Source: Bariatricus massiliensis
Lineage (GTDB): Bacteria > Bacillota > Clostridia > Lachnospirales > Lachnospiraceae
Reading direction: 5' to 3'
DNA length: 64,000 bases
NCBI RefSeq assembly: GCF_900086725.1
Contig: NZ_LT574838.1
Location: forward strand, 62,001 to 126,000
In this document: positions 41,463 through 50,928 of the stretch, piece after piece
Numbering within the stretch: position 1 is the stretch's first letter
Layout of the letters: every line of letters starts with the position of its first letter
The notes under the pieces: generated by a model
Told to the model about the DNA's origin: nothing
Databases searched by the model: none
The model's input: the letters and a program-made list of their open reading frames with translations, nothing else
Translations under genes and position numbers: made by a program

Positions 41463-41489
41463 ACAGTGAATCTACATCCACACAAAATC

Positions 41490-41534
41490 AAACCGTCAAT
41501 ATATCCCTGATACCCAGAGATTTATTGACGGTTT
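41490..41534. terminator. Bidirectional terminator
   Basis: AAACCGTCAATA (41490-41501) and TATTGACGGTTT (41523-41534) between convergent genes. Confidence 0.75.
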
Positions 41535-41577
41535 AAAGAATAATAGACAAATACTCAACAACTATGCGGTTCTCGTC

Positions 41578-42960
41578 CTATAAGAAAATGTATTTCAATA
41601 TAAATAGGATTGCAAGTACATACATCAGTATACTTACTTTCTTTTCTTTCACTTTCCCAGTCAAAAGGTTAATTGCCACATAAGCAATAACTCCCATGGA
41701 AATACCTTCGGAAATACTGTAAAAGAACGGCATCGCCGCAATACAGATATAGCATGGGATTGCCTCACTATAGTCGTAGAAGTCAATGTTCACTACATTC
41801 GTGAGCATATAGAATCCTACTACAATCAGCGCAGGCGCTGTGGCAAAGGACGGAATTGCCAAAAAAATCGGGGAAAGGAACAAGGACAGTCCAAAAAGTA
41901 TTGCTGTCGTAATCGCAGTCAGCCCTGTACGGCCGCCTTCTGACACACCAGAGGCACTTTCCACAAATGTAGTGGTCGTAGAAGTTCCAAGCACTGCCCC
42001 CGCTGTCGTCGCAACAGCGTCTGCCATCAAAGCGCCTTTAATTCTCGGAAGCTTACCGTCTTTATCAAGCATCCCCGCCTTGGAAGAAACACCTATCAAT
42101 GTTCCCAGCGTATCAAATAAGTCTACAAATAAAAAAGCAAAGATTACTACAATAAACTGCAGTGAAAATACATTGGAAAAATCAAGTTTGGCGAAAACCG
42201 GCGCAAGGCTCGGTATTGAGATACCTGCGCTGAAATCAGGGAGAAGCCCATAAAATCCAAGCTCCGGATTCGGGACATAAAGCCCTGTAAACTGGCAGAT
42301 AATCCCTAAAAACCATGTAATCAATATGCCCCACAGAATATTTCCTTTCACATCCTTAACGACCAAAACTGCAGTGATGATGACCCCCACTATCGCCAAA
42401 AGTACTGTAATGCCCACATCATTAAAGCTTGCGGCTACACCGTACGCTTCATTATAGCCATCTACTGAAAACAACTGAATAAGTGTAGAACCGCTGATTA
42501 CGATCTTTGCATTTTGCAGTCCGATAAACGCGATGAACAGACCAATTCCCACACCTACAGAAGCCTTTAAGTTCTTCGGAATGGCGTTGAAGATTGCTTC
42601 CCGCACGTTGGTCACAGAAAGTATAATAAAGATAATACCTTCCACAAATACAGCCGTCAATGCTACCTGCCAGCTATACCCCATACCGATAACTACCGTG
42701 TAAGCAAAATATGCATTCAGCCCCATACCCGGCGCCAGCGCAAACGGATAATTGGCGAACAATGCCATACATACGGTACCGAGTAAAGATGCCACGGCTG
42801 TCGCAGTGAACACTGCTCCCTGATCCATGCCCGCGGCCGCCAGAATGCTGGGGTTAACTACTAAAATGTACGCCATAGTCATAAAGGTCGTAATTCCAGC
42901 CAATACCTCCGTCTTTACATTCGTGTTGTTTTCTTTCAATTTGAATAGTTTTTCTAACAT
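41578..42960 (-). CDS. NCS2 family purine permease (AzgA/PbuG type)
   Basis: 460 residues, about 13 membrane helices. N-terminus with EVLAGITTFMTMAYILVVNP and ALAPGMGLNAYF, and VDLFDTLGTLIGVSSKAG in the second half are the family marks of guanine/hypoxanthine/adenine transporters. GGAGGAGG precedes ATG 42960. A 7-bp hairpin TATCCGG/CCGGATA (42992-43016) is in the leader, but no purine riboswitch could be seen. 120 bases after ptsI on the same strand, so read-through is possible. Confidence 0.9.
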   Translation of the reverse strand: MLEKLFKLKENNTNVKTEVLAGITTFMTMAYILVVNPSILAAAGMDQGAVFTATAVASLLGTVCMALFANYPFALAPGMGLNAYFAYTVVIGMGYSWQVALTAVFVEGIIFIILSVTNVREAIFNAIPKNLKASVGVGIGLFIAFIGLQNAKIVISGSTLIQLFSVDGYNEAYGVAASFNDVGITVLLAIVGVIITAVLVVKDVKGNILWGILITWFLGIICQFTGLYVPNPELGFYGLLPDFSAGISIPSLAPVFAKLDFSNVFSLQFIVVIFAFLFVDLFDTLGTLIGVSSKAGMLDKDGKLPRIKGALMADAVATTAGAVLGTSTTTTFVESASGVSEGGRTGLTAITTAILFGLSLFLSPIFLAIPSFATAPALIVVGFYMLTNVVNIDFYDYSEAIPCYICIAAMPFFYSISEGISMGVIAYVAINLLTGKVKEKKVSILMYVLAILFILKYIFL

Positions 42961-43080
42961 GTGTTTTCCTCCTCCGCAACATGCTGTATCCTATCCGGTT
43001 CTCTCACCTCCGGATATCCGGCTGCCCATTTGATTTCTAGACAACAAATAGAGTTTACCAAAAAACAGAAGGAAAGTAAA

Positions 43081-44703
43081 CTATCTTATTTCCCTGATTT
43101 TTTTGCGGAGCGGAAGCACCATGGCAGGGGATACCGACAGCTCATCCAAACCCATCTCCAGAAATGTCTCCGTCAGTGTAAGATCTGCCCCCAATTCGCC
43201 GCAGAGACCTATCCATTTCCCTTCTGCATGGGCATTGTCGGCGGCCATCTTGATCATGGCGAGTACTGCCGGATGATGCGGGTCATAAAATGAATCCAGC
43301 TTCTCATTCTGCCTATCTATGGCAAGTGTGTACTGCGTCAGGTCATTCGTACCTATACTGAAGAAATCCACTTCTTTCGCCAGCTCCCGGCTGATCATGA
43401 CCGCCGCCGGCGTCTCAATCATAATTCCCGTCTCCACATCATCACGGTAGGCAATCCCCGTTTCTTTTAGCTCTGCCTTCACTTCCTTTATAATCGCTTT
43501 AATTTTCCGAACTTCTTCCACGGAAATAATCATAGGAAACATAATCGCGATCTGCCCATAAGCCGAGGCCCGGTACAATGCGCGGAGCTGTGTCTTAAAA
43601 ATATCGGGCTCTGTCAGGCAGATACGGATAGCCCTGTATCCCAGCGCAGGGTTCTCCTCTTTATCCAAATGAAAATATGGGGCCTGCTTGTCGGCGCCGA
43701 TATCCAATGTACGGATAATCACCTTTCTCCCCGCCATATTTTCTGCCACCTGCCTGTATACTTGAAACTGCTGCTCCTCACTGGGGAATGTCTCATTCTC
43801 CAAATACAAAAATTCACTGCGGAATAACCCGATGCCCCCTGCGTCATTTTTGAGCACGGCTCCAACATCGGCCAGATTGCCTATATTGGCATAGACATTG
43901 ATTTTCCTGCCCGATAAAGTTACATTTTCTTTTCCCTTCAATTCGTTCAGAAGTGCTTTTCGCCTAAGATCTTCTTCTCTTTTCTCCGTCATCATCCTCA
44001 AAATCTCTTCATTTGGCTCAATAAAGACTGTCCCGGAAAAACCATCTACGATGCAGTACTTCCCGTCATATTCCTTTGACAAATCTTCTCCCAGACCAAT
44101 GACCGCCGGAATATTCATCGTCCTCGCCAGTATGGCGGTATGAGAATTGGCAGAGCCGTACATCGTGGCAAATCCGAGCACCTTTTCTTTATCCAGCTGC
44201 ACTGTTTCACTAGGAACCAAATCATCTGCCGCGACAATGACCGGCTCATCTGTCTTGATTCCCCCTTCAGCCCGCCCGGTCAGTATCTTGACAAGCCTGT
44301 TCGAAATATCTTTGACGTCCGCCGCTCTTCCCTGCATATAAGCGTCATCCATGGAAGCGAACATCTGCGCAAAGTTGTCGCCGGTAGTCCCGACAGCATA
44401 TTCTGCGTTCACCTCCTGCGCCGTGATAATATTCTTTACAGATTCTATATAATCGAAATCTTGAAGCATCATCTGATGAACTTCAAAAATCATGGCATTG
44501 GCTTCTCCCACATCCCCCATAGCCTTGTCATAAAGCTCTTGAAGCTGATGGAGCGCCTGCCCTTTCGCCTCTTCGAATCTTCTGATTTCTGCATGGACAT
44601 CTTCAATGTGATGTCTTTTTATTTTCGGTTCCGCTCTCTTATAGAAGGCAAGCCTTCCAATCGCCACTCCGCCAAATACACTTTTTCCCTTTAATGTGAT
44701 CAT
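43081..44703 (-). CDS. ptsI: PTS enzyme I (phosphoenolpyruvate-protein phosphotransferase)
   Basis: Takes phosphate from PEP and gives it to HPr. 540 residues from ATG 44703 (GGAAGAATAGG upstream). HPr-binding helical part (about 25-145), phospho-His188 in GSANSHTAILARTMNIPA, PEP-binding barrel (about 260-540) with RTLDIGADKQAP, GYRAIRICL, MIETPAAV, FFSIGTNDLTQYTLAIDR and GLCGELGAD with the active Cys. Full length. Last of the fructose PTS operon, 53 bases after ptsH. Confidence 0.96.
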   Translation of the reverse strand: MITLKGKSVFGGVAIGRLAFYKRAEPKIKRHHIEDVHAEIRRFEEAKGQALHQLQELYDKAMGDVGEANAMIFEVHQMMLQDFDYIESVKNIITAQEVNAEYAVGTTGDNFAQMFASMDDAYMQGRAADVKDISNRLVKILTGRAEGGIKTDEPVIVAADDLVPSETVQLDKEKVLGFATMYGSANSHTAILARTMNIPAVIGLGEDLSKEYDGKYCIVDGFSGTVFIEPNEEILRMMTEKREEDLRRKALLNELKGKENVTLSGRKINVYANIGNLADVGAVLKNDAGGIGLFRSEFLYLENETFPSEEQQFQVYRQVAENMAGRKVIIRTLDIGADKQAPYFHLDKEENPALGYRAIRICLTEPDIFKTQLRALYRASAYGQIAIMFPMIISVEEVRKIKAIIKEVKAELKETGIAYRDDVETGIMIETPAAVMISRELAKEVDFFSIGTNDLTQYTLAIDRQNEKLDSFYDPHHPAVLAMIKMAADNAHAEGKWIGLCGELGADLTLTETFLEMGLDELSVSPAMVLPLRKKIREIR

Positions 44704-44756
44704 CCTATTCTTCCTTTCAGCGCCCACTGCAGCGTGATTCCTGCCACGTTGTATCT

Positions 44757-45020
44757 CTACAGATTCTCAGTCAGAATTTTCTCTGCCGCCTGAATTGCTT
44801 CTTCTTCGTCCCCTCCATCCGCAGTGATCAGCACTTCATTATCTTTCTTGACCCCAAGGCTCATGACAGCCATAATACTCTTCGCATTGACCACACGGTC
44901 GTCTCCGATTTTTTGAATCGTGATGTTAGATTTTTTTCTGCCCAGTTCTTTCACCAGCATTCCTGCCGGTCTTGCGTGGATTCCCTGTTCGTCTTTGATT
45001 ACATACTTAAATTCTTTCAT
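44757..45020 (-). CDS. ptsH: HPr phosphocarrier protein
   Basis: 87 residues. Phospho-His15 in GIHARPAG and regulatory Ser48 (the HPr Ser46 position) in NAKSIMAVMSLGV, so both enzyme-I transfer and HPr-kinase control are conserved. AGCAGGAGAAT upstream of ATG 45020. Lies between fruA and ptsI. Confidence 0.96.
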   Translation of the reverse strand: MKEFKYVIKDEQGIHARPAGMLVKELGRKKSNITIQKIGDDRVVNAKSIMAVMSLGVKKDNEVLITADGGDEEEAIQAAEKILTENL

Positions 45021-45041
45021 AATTCTATTCTCCTGCTCTTT

Positions 45042-46949
45042 TTATTTCTTTTCCTCCGGAAGCGGTTTTTTTAGCAGCACGATCCCGGCCATCGCTACAA
45101 CTGCCCCTACAACCAATGCTACCAGATACTGCATCGGATGGTCAATAATACCGATTACAAAAATACCGCCATGGGGCGCCCTCGAGCCACAGCCGAATGC
45201 CATGGACAATGCGCCTGCAATGCCTGACCCTACAATACAGGGCGGGATAATGCGGAGTGGGTCTGCTGCCGCGAAAGGAATGGCCCCCTCAGTAATAAAA
45301 GACAGCCCCATAATATAGTTGGTCACTGTAGTCTGTTTCTCACTTTTTGTGAACCTTCTCTTAAAAAATGTGGTTCCGAGGGCTATTGCTATCGGAGGGA
45401 CCATGCCGCCAATCATAACAGCCGCCATAATGTCAAACTGGCCGCTGGCTATTGACGCAGTGCCGAACACATAAGATGCTTTGTTGAACGGTCCGCCAAA
45501 ATCCACGGCCATCATGCCTCCAAGCACGGCTCCTAACAGCACTTTACTGGACTCTCCCATCCCTGCCAGCACACCGTTGAGCCAGTCATTGAATGCTCCA
45601 ACAGGGGGATTTACAAGAAATATCATAAATGCGCCTATGAGTACAATTCCAAAAAATGGATACAACAGTACCGGCTTTGTTCCTTCCAGCGCCCTTGGTA
45701 GCTTCGCAAACAACTTTTTAAGGCCCAGCATCAAATATCCCGCGGCAAATCCTGCAATCAACGCGCCAAAGAACCCTGAAGATATCCAAGCTTCCTCCGC
45801 CAGAAACAATGAAGTACCGGATTTGGCAAGCAGTCCTCCCACGATTCCCGGCATCAGCGCCGGCCTGTCACCGACAGCCATGGCAATATATCCCGCTAGA
45901 ATAGGGAACATCATACCGAATGACACATTTCCCACCGTATGAAAGAAATCCGCCAGCGGTGTACCGTGCCCAAACACATCTGTTCCGGCATTTGCCCCAT
46001 CGAATAGAAAAGACAGCGCAATCAAGATACCGCCGCCGATGACAAACGGAAGCATATGAGAAACACCATTCATCAGACTTTTGTATATCCGTCTTCCTAT
46101 GCTCTCATCCATGCCAGACACATCAGCTTCCTCTCCATCCTTCTTGTGATAGACAGGTACCTCGCCGCTCATGGCCCGTTGAATCAACTGCTGTGCCTTA
46201 TTGATTCCGTCGGATACCTTTGCCGAAAGCACCGGCTTTCCGTCGAACCGTGCCATCGCCACATCTTTATCCGCGGCGATGATAATGCAGTCACAGGCGG
46301 CAATCTCTTCCGCTGTCAGCACATTTTTTGCACCTCCGGAACCGTTGGTCTCGACCTTGATAGTAACCCCCAGCTCTTTCGCCTTGCTTTCCAGACCTTC
46401 CGCAGCCATATAGGTATGGGCGATGCCGGTGGGGCATGCGGTGACCGCCAGTATCTGAATACGTCCTTTTGTCCCCTTGTCCTCCTGAAACTTTTCCTTC
46501 TCCGCCGTATCTACATATGCCAAGAATTCTTCAACACTTTCTGCATTTCTCAGCCTGTTTCGGAATTCTTCATCCATGAGAAGCATGGAAAGGCGGCTCA
46601 GTACTTCCAGATGCACGTTATCTTCCGTATTGGGGGCTGCAATTAAAAATAGAAGGTGCACCGGCTCTCCGTCCAGAGAGTCATAATCCACGCCTTCCGG
46701 CACAACCATGGCCGCAAGTCCGGGCGCACTGACTGCCGCTGTTTTCCCGTGGGGAATCGCTATCCCCTCGCCAATCCCGGTAGTCCCTTCCTCTTCTCTG
46801 GCATACACAGCCTCTCTATATTCTTCTACATCGTTCAAATTGCCACCCTTCTCCATAAGGCTTACCATCTGATCAATGATATCCTTTTTTGAGACGGACG
46901 CTCCATTTAGCTCGATACTCTCCTTCTTCAATAAGTCCGTGATCTTCAT
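45042..46949 (-). CDS. fruA: PTS fructose-specific EIIABC
   Basis: Imports fructose as fructose-1-phosphate. 635 residues from ATG 46949 (GGAAGGAAC nine bases upstream; the longer frame would run into fruK). EIIA (1-145) with phospho-His67 in GIAIPHGK; EIIB (about 160-255) with phospho-Cys about 171 in ILAVTACPTGIAHTYMAAEG; EIIC (about 290-630), about nine helices, with GVSHMLPFVIGGGILIALSF and DFGGPFNKASY. A-B-C order in one chain. 35 bases after fruK. Confidence 0.95.
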   Translation of the reverse strand: MKITDLLKKESIELNGASVSKKDIIDQMVSLMEKGGNLNDVEEYREAVYAREEEGTTGIGEGIAIPHGKTAAVSAPGLAAMVVPEGVDYDSLDGEPVHLLFLIAAPNTEDNVHLEVLSRLSMLLMDEEFRNRLRNAESVEEFLAYVDTAEKEKFQEDKGTKGRIQILAVTACPTGIAHTYMAAEGLESKAKELGVTIKVETNGSGGAKNVLTAEEIAACDCIIIAADKDVAMARFDGKPVLSAKVSDGINKAQQLIQRAMSGEVPVYHKKDGEEADVSGMDESIGRRIYKSLMNGVSHMLPFVIGGGILIALSFLFDGANAGTDVFGHGTPLADFFHTVGNVSFGMMFPILAGYIAMAVGDRPALMPGIVGGLLAKSGTSLFLAEEAWISSGFFGALIAGFAAGYLMLGLKKLFAKLPRALEGTKPVLLYPFFGIVLIGAFMIFLVNPPVGAFNDWLNGVLAGMGESSKVLLGAVLGGMMAVDFGGPFNKASYVFGTASIASGQFDIMAAVMIGGMVPPIAIALGTTFFKRRFTKSEKQTTVTNYIMGLSFITEGAIPFAAADPLRIIPPCIVGSGIAGALSMAFGCGSRAPHGGIFVIGIIDHPMQYLVALVVGAVVAMAGIVLLKKPLPEEKK

Positions 46950-46984
46950 ACTTGTTTGTTCCTTCCCTCCTGCCAAACCGGCGT

Positions 46985-47890
46985 CTAAGCCGGCTCTTTT
47001 AGTAATGCCTCTATCTCTTCCCTTCCTGCCAGCCAAGAGCAGAATGCCGATGCACTGCCAGCCGCAATGCCAAGCTGAAACGCCTTTTTATAATCTCCTG
47101 TGTTCAGCCAGCCCGTCAAAAAACCGGCCACCATGGAATCGCCGGCGCCTACAGAATTCACGACTTTGCCCTTCGGAGGCCTGCTTTTATAGATTTCTCC
47201 ATTTTCTGCCGCCAGAATGGCTCCGTCACCGGCCATGGAAACGAGTACATTCTCAGCTCCCATACTTTGCAGCTTCTTGGCATGTGTTATGATTTCATCT
47301 TCATCTTCCAAGTTCCTGCCAAACATCTCTCCCAGCTCATGATTATTCGGTTTGATAAGAAATGGCCGGTATTTCAACACATTCAGCAGTAAGTCCTTGG
47401 TCGCATCCACTACGAAACGAATCCCTCTTCCTTGAAGCCGGCACATAATCTGTTCATATACATCCGACGGAAGGGTACCGGGAATGCTGCCAGCCAGCAC
47501 GAGAATGTCTCCCTCTTTTAGTAAGTCCAGTTTTACATAAAGGTTTTTTAAATCATCTTCCCCGATAAAGGGGCCTTGTCCATTGATTTCAGTCTCCTCT
47601 CCGGCATTAATCTTAACATTTATTCTTGTAAATCCATCTTTAAGCAGTATCAAGTCCGTATCACACCCGAATTTTTCCAGCATATGCTCCAGATTGTCTC
47701 CCGTAAACCCAGCCTTAAATCCCAGAACCCGGCTTTTCACTTTAAGATTGGAAAGAACGACGGACACATTCACGCCCTTCCCTCCCGGATACACATGTTC
47801 CACCGTTGTACGGTTGATCTCCCCCGGTGTCAGACGCTCCATCTGAACGACGTAATCCAGAGAAGGATTAAAGGTTACCGTGTAAATCAT
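46985..47890 (-). CDS. fruK: 1-phosphofructokinase
   Basis: Converts fructose-1-phosphate to fructose-1,6-bisphosphate. 301 residues, PfkB family: TVTFNPSLDYVV at the start, GGKGVNVSVVLSNL (about 37-50), and VNSVGAGDSMVAGFLTG with catalytic Asp about 250. TTGGAGGTATTCAAGCA before ATG 47890. First gene of the operon; the usual upstream fruR/DeoR regulator is missing. Confidence 0.95.
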   Translation of the reverse strand: MIYTVTFNPSLDYVVQMERLTPGEINRTTVEHVYPGGKGVNVSVVLSNLKVKSRVLGFKAGFTGDNLEHMLEKFGCDTDLILLKDGFTRINVKINAGEETEINGQGPFIGEDDLKNLYVKLDLLKEGDILVLAGSIPGTLPSDVYEQIMCRLQGRGIRFVVDATKDLLLNVLKYRPFLIKPNNHELGEMFGRNLEDEDEIITHAKKLQSMGAENVLVSMAGDGAILAAENGEIYKSRPPKGKVVNSVGAGDSMVAGFLTGWLNTGDYKKAFQLGIAAGSASAFCSWLAGREEIEALLKEPA

Positions 47891-47929
47891 TGCTTGAATA
47901 CCTCCAAAATATTTTCCTCTTCATCTTGT

Positions 47930-47935
47930 ATTATA
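47930..47935 (-). promoter_or_regulatory. Possible -10 of the fru-pts operon
   Basis: TATAAT (minus), 40 bases before ATG 47890, overlapping the T-run end of the cysK terminator. No good -35, so activation or another start is possible. Confidence 0.45.
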
Positions 47936-47940
47936 CAGCA

Positions 47941-47994
47941 AAAAGACCTGCCAAAGATGGTTTTAGACTAATATCCCACCATTTGACAGGTCTT
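47941..47994 (-). terminator. Terminator after cysK
   Basis: Minus strand AAGACCTGTCAAATGG ... CCATCTTTGGCAGGTCTT followed by TTTGC. Separates metY-cysK from the fru operon. Confidence 0.75.
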
Positions 47995-48033
47995 ATTCAT
48001 TTTCTTCCTGCAAACATAGAATAAAGTGTGCAG

Positions 48034-48963
48034 TTAATCATAAAGCGGAGTGGAGAGATAACGCTCTCCTGTATCGGGGAGCAGCGCCACAATCATCTTA
48101 TCCCGGTTTTCGTCCCTGCGGGCTAATTGTATCGCTGCATGCAGTGCGGCGCCGGAAGATATTCCTGCAAGGATTCCTTCTTTTTGTGCCAGCAGTTTTA
48201 CTGCTTCATACGCTTCTGCATCGGACACTTTGAATATTTCGTCATAAATATCCGTATCCAGAATGTCAGGTACGAAGCCTGCACCTATTCCCTGCAGACC
48301 GTGAGGTCCCGGCCTGCCGCCGGATAATACGGGAGAACCTTCCGGCTCTACTGCCACAATCTGTATCTGGGGATTCTTTTCCTTCAGATACTGTCCATTC
48401 CCGGTTATCGTACCGCCGGTACCGACCCCGGCAACAAAAATGTCAAGTCTTCCTTCGGTGTCTTCCCAAATCTCCGGCCCTGTTGTCTCCCTGTGCGCCT
48501 CCGGGTTGGATGGATTCACAAACTGGCCGAGGACTATACCACCGTCTATCTCCTGTGCAAGTTGTGCGGCTTTTTCGATAGCTCCCTGCATCCCCTTGCT
48601 CCCGTCTGTCAAAACAATTTCTGCTCCGTAGCCCATGAGCAGTTTCCGCCGCTCGATGCTCATGGTCTCAGGCATGGTCAGGATTGCCCGGTATCCTTTG
48701 GATGCCGCCACGGCGGCAAGGCCAATCCCAGTATTGCCGCTAGTGGGTTCAATAATAGTAGCGCCGGCTTTCACCACACCCTGTGCTTCTGCATCTTCAA
48801 TCATCTTCCTTGCCACCCGGTCCTTCACGCTTCCCGCCGGGTTAAACATCTCAAGCTTCACCAGCAGTCTAGCCTTCAGCCCCGCTTCCTTCTCAATTCC
48901 AGCCACCTCTAGAAGAGGCGTCCGGCCAATCAATTCTGACACGTTTTTATATATTTTGCCCAT
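48034..48963 (-). CDS. cysK: Cysteine synthase A (O-acetylserine sulfhydrylase)
   Basis: Makes cysteine from O-acetylserine and sulfide using PLP. 309 residues from ATG 48963 (GAAAGGAAG upstream). PLP-Lys47 in NPAGSVKDRVA, TSGNTGIG (about 72-79), GTGGTITGNG (about 177-186), and GISSGAAL near the C-terminus. Typical length. 22 bases after metY, so an operon. Confidence 0.95.
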   Translation of the reverse strand: MGKIYKNVSELIGRTPLLEVAGIEKEAGLKARLLVKLEMFNPAGSVKDRVARKMIEDAEAQGVVKAGATIIEPTSGNTGIGLAAVAASKGYRAILTMPETMSIERRKLLMGYGAEIVLTDGSKGMQGAIEKAAQLAQEIDGGIVLGQFVNPSNPEAHRETTGPEIWEDTEGRLDIFVAGVGTGGTITGNGQYLKEKNPQIQIVAVEPEGSPVLSGGRPGPHGLQGIGAGFVPDILDTDIYDEIFKVSDAEAYEAVKLLAQKEGILAGISSGAALHAAIQLARRDENRDKMIVALLPDTGERYLSTPLYD

Positions 48964-48985
48964 TATTTTTCTTCCTTTCTTCAAA

Positions 48986-50269
48986 TCATTCAAGTGCCTG
49001 ATTAAGATCGTACAATATGTCGTCTATGTGTTCTGTTCCGATGGAAAGGCGGACGGTGTTCGGCTTAATGCCGGATGCGGCAAGCTCCTCCTCCGTCATC
49101 TGGGAGTGGGTCGTGCTGGCCGGGTGAATGACAAGTGATTTTACATCAGCCACATTAGCCAGAAGAGAGAATATCTGCAGTTTATCTATAAATGCTTTTG
49201 CTTCCTCGGCCCCGCCTTTCATCTCAAACGTAAAGATAGACGCTCCTCCCTCCGGAAAATAACGCTGATACAATTCTTGGTAAGGACTGTCCGGCAGTGA
49301 GGGATGATTGACCTTATCCACTTTTTCATGGTTCTTTAAATATTCTACTACTTTTAACGCATTTTGTACATGCCGCTCTACTCTGAGGGAAAGTGTCTCA
49401 AGTCCCTGCAAAAGCAAAAATGCGTGAAGTGGAGCCAGCGTAGCCCCCGTATCCCTCAGAATGACTGCCCGGATTCTTGTCACAAAGGCAGCAGCCCCCA
49501 CAGCGTCATAAAACCGGATGCCGTGATAGCTGGGATCCGGCTCTGTAATCTGGGGATATTTGCCGGAAGCTTTCCAGTCAAAGGTTCCTCCGTCCACAAT
49601 CACCCCTCCCAGTGTGGTCCCGTGGCCCCCGATAAATTTGGTGGCCGAATGTACCACGATATCGGCTCCATGCTCCAGCGGCCTGAACAGATACGGTGTG
49701 GCGAACGTACTGTCTACCACCACTGCAATTCCATGGCTGTGGGCAGTCTCTGCTATCTTCTCCAAATCTACTAAATTACCGTTCGGATTCCCGATGCTCT
49801 CCACAAATACAGCCTTGGTATTCTCTTGAATCGCCGCTTCCACGCTGCCCTCTTCATCGGGGTTCACGAAGGTAGTGGTGATTCCCTGTGTTTCCAGCGT
49901 ATGGGCCAAAAGATTATAAGTCCCTCCATATATGTATTGAGAGGCCACAATGTGGTCACCTGCTTTGGCAAGATTCTGGAAAGTGTAAGTAATCGCAGCC
50001 GCTCCCGAGGCCACCCCAAGCGCCGCAACGCCTCCTTCCAGTGCTGCCATCCGCTCTTCAAATGCGGATTGTGTCGGATTGGTAAGACGCCCATATATGT
50101 TGCCGCCCTCAGAAAGTCCGAACCGCCCTGCCGCTTCCCCGCAGTCCGCGAATACATAGGATGTTGTCTGATAAATGGGTACTGCTCTGGCCCCGGTCGC
50201 AGGATCCGGAACTTCCTGTCCTGCATGTAACTGTAATGTCTCAAATCTAAGCTGTCTTCTTTCCTCCAT
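48986..50269 (-). CDS. metY: O-acetylhomoserine sulfhydrylase (aminocarboxypropyltransferase)
   Basis: Makes homocysteine (or cysteine) from O-acetylhomoserine and sulfide; PLP enzyme of the Cys/Met metabolism class. 427 residues: LQLHAGQEVPDPATGARAVP and YQTTSYVF at the start, ASQYIYGGTYNLL, and PLP-Lys about 210 in VVHSATKFIGGHG. The length and the ATGARAVPIYQT segment fit MetY rather than MetB/MetC. Together with cysK it forms a sulfide-assimilation unit, with a CymR-like regulator just upstream. Confidence 0.92.
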   Translation of the reverse strand: MEERRQLRFETLQLHAGQEVPDPATGARAVPIYQTTSYVFADCGEAAGRFGLSEGGNIYGRLTNPTQSAFEERMAALEGGVAALGVASGAAAITYTFQNLAKAGDHIVASQYIYGGTYNLLAHTLETQGITTTFVNPDEEGSVEAAIQENTKAVFVESIGNPNGNLVDLEKIAETAHSHGIAVVVDSTFATPYLFRPLEHGADIVVHSATKFIGGHGTTLGGVIVDGGTFDWKASGKYPQITEPDPSYHGIRFYDAVGAAAFVTRIRAVILRDTGATLAPLHAFLLLQGLETLSLRVERHVQNALKVVEYLKNHEKVDKVNHPSLPDSPYQELYQRYFPEGGASIFTFEMKGGAEEAKAFIDKLQIFSLLANVADVKSLVIHPASTTHSQMTEEELAASGIKPNTVRLSIGTEHIDDILYDLNQALE

Positions 50270-50307
50270 ATTATGGCCCTTCTTTCTTCTTTATTACAAC
50301 ACTTATT

Positions 50308-50318
50308 GTTTTAGTAGG
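50308..50318. promoter_or_regulatory. Shared Rrf2-type motif before metY
   Basis: GTTTTAGTAGG (reverse CCTACTAAAAC), 39 bases before the metY start. Nearly the same word lies before the 50369 regulator gene (50844-50853). Confidence 0.45.
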
Positions 50319-50368
50319 TTTTTAGGGCGTGAAATCTTCTGCACTATATGCAGCAGACTACTTTCCGC

Positions 50369-50809
50369 CTATAAATAATACATATTATCACTCGCCTGCT
50401 TCAGCCCTTGATATTCAGTGACTAATGCCGCCAATGATTTGGACGTAAGGATTTCATTTACCTTCTCGTCGATTCTATCCCACACAAGCCGCTGAATCGC
50501 CCGCTGCACAAGATCCGGCTCCTGTCCGGGTTCTTGCGGAGCAATCGAAAATTCTCCTTCCAGCGCCCGCAGCACTTCTTCTACCGTTATCTGAGCCGCG
50601 TCTCTCCCAAGCATATAACCTCCGCTTGGACCCTTGACACTCCTGACTATCCCGGCCTTCCGCAGTGTTCCAAAAACCTGCTCCAGATAATTCAGGGAAA
50701 TCTTCTGCCTGCCCGCTATCTCAGCCAAGGCCAGAGGACTATCCTGGGCATTTGCGGCCAAATCCACTAGTGCACGCAGACCATATCTTCCTTTTGTAGA
50801 TATCTTCAT
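50369..50809 (-). CDS. Rrf2-family regulator, CymR-like
   Basis: 146 residues from ATG 50809 (GGAG nine bases upstream). Winged helix MKISTKGRYGLRALVDLA, SLNYLEQVFGTLRKAGIV, KGPSGGYMLGR. No Cys cluster, unlike IscR, as in CymR, the cysteine-metabolism repressor that acts with CysK. The next genes downstream are metY and cysK, which supports this role (inference). A strong promoter and a possible auto-regulatory site lie upstream. Confidence 0.85.
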   Translation of the reverse strand: MKISTKGRYGLRALVDLAANAQDSPLALAEIAGRQKISLNYLEQVFGTLRKAGIVRSVKGPSGGYMLGRDAAQITVEEVLRALEGEFSIAPQEPGQEPDLVQRAIQRLVWDRIDEKVNEILTSKSLAALVTEYQGLKQASDNMYYL

Positions 50810-50843
50810 TATCATACGCTCCGATACTGCTTATTTTTTAATT

Positions 50844-50853
50844 CCTACTAAAC
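50844..50853. promoter_or_regulatory. Shared motif before the CymR-like gene
   Basis: CCTACTAAAC, downstream of the promoter at 50875-50903, in a place suitable for auto-repression. Confidence 0.45.
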
Positions 50854-50874
50854 AGATATGTATTGTGTAATATA

Positions 50875-50903
50875 CTTATACACCTACAATATCCGTCTGT
50901 CAA
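50875..50903 (-). promoter_or_regulatory. Promoter of the CymR-like gene
   Basis: TTGACA (50903-50898), 17-base spacer, TATAAG (50880-50875) on the minus strand. Confidence 0.7.
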
Positions 50904-50928
50904 TATTTATTTTTCATTCTTCTTCATA

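Noticed and set aside
42961..43080. Purine riboswitch before the NCS2 permease
   Set aside because: The leader is only 120 bases and shows just one short hairpin; the conserved purine-aptamer loops were not found.
44140..44694. Open frame of 184 codons on the plus strand inside ptsI
   Set aside because: Antisense shadow of a well-supported gene; no ribosome site and no family motifs.
50270..50368. T-box or SAM riboswitch before metY-cysK
   Set aside because: The gap is about 100 bases with no T-box or aptamer-like pattern; Rrf2-type control is the simpler reading.
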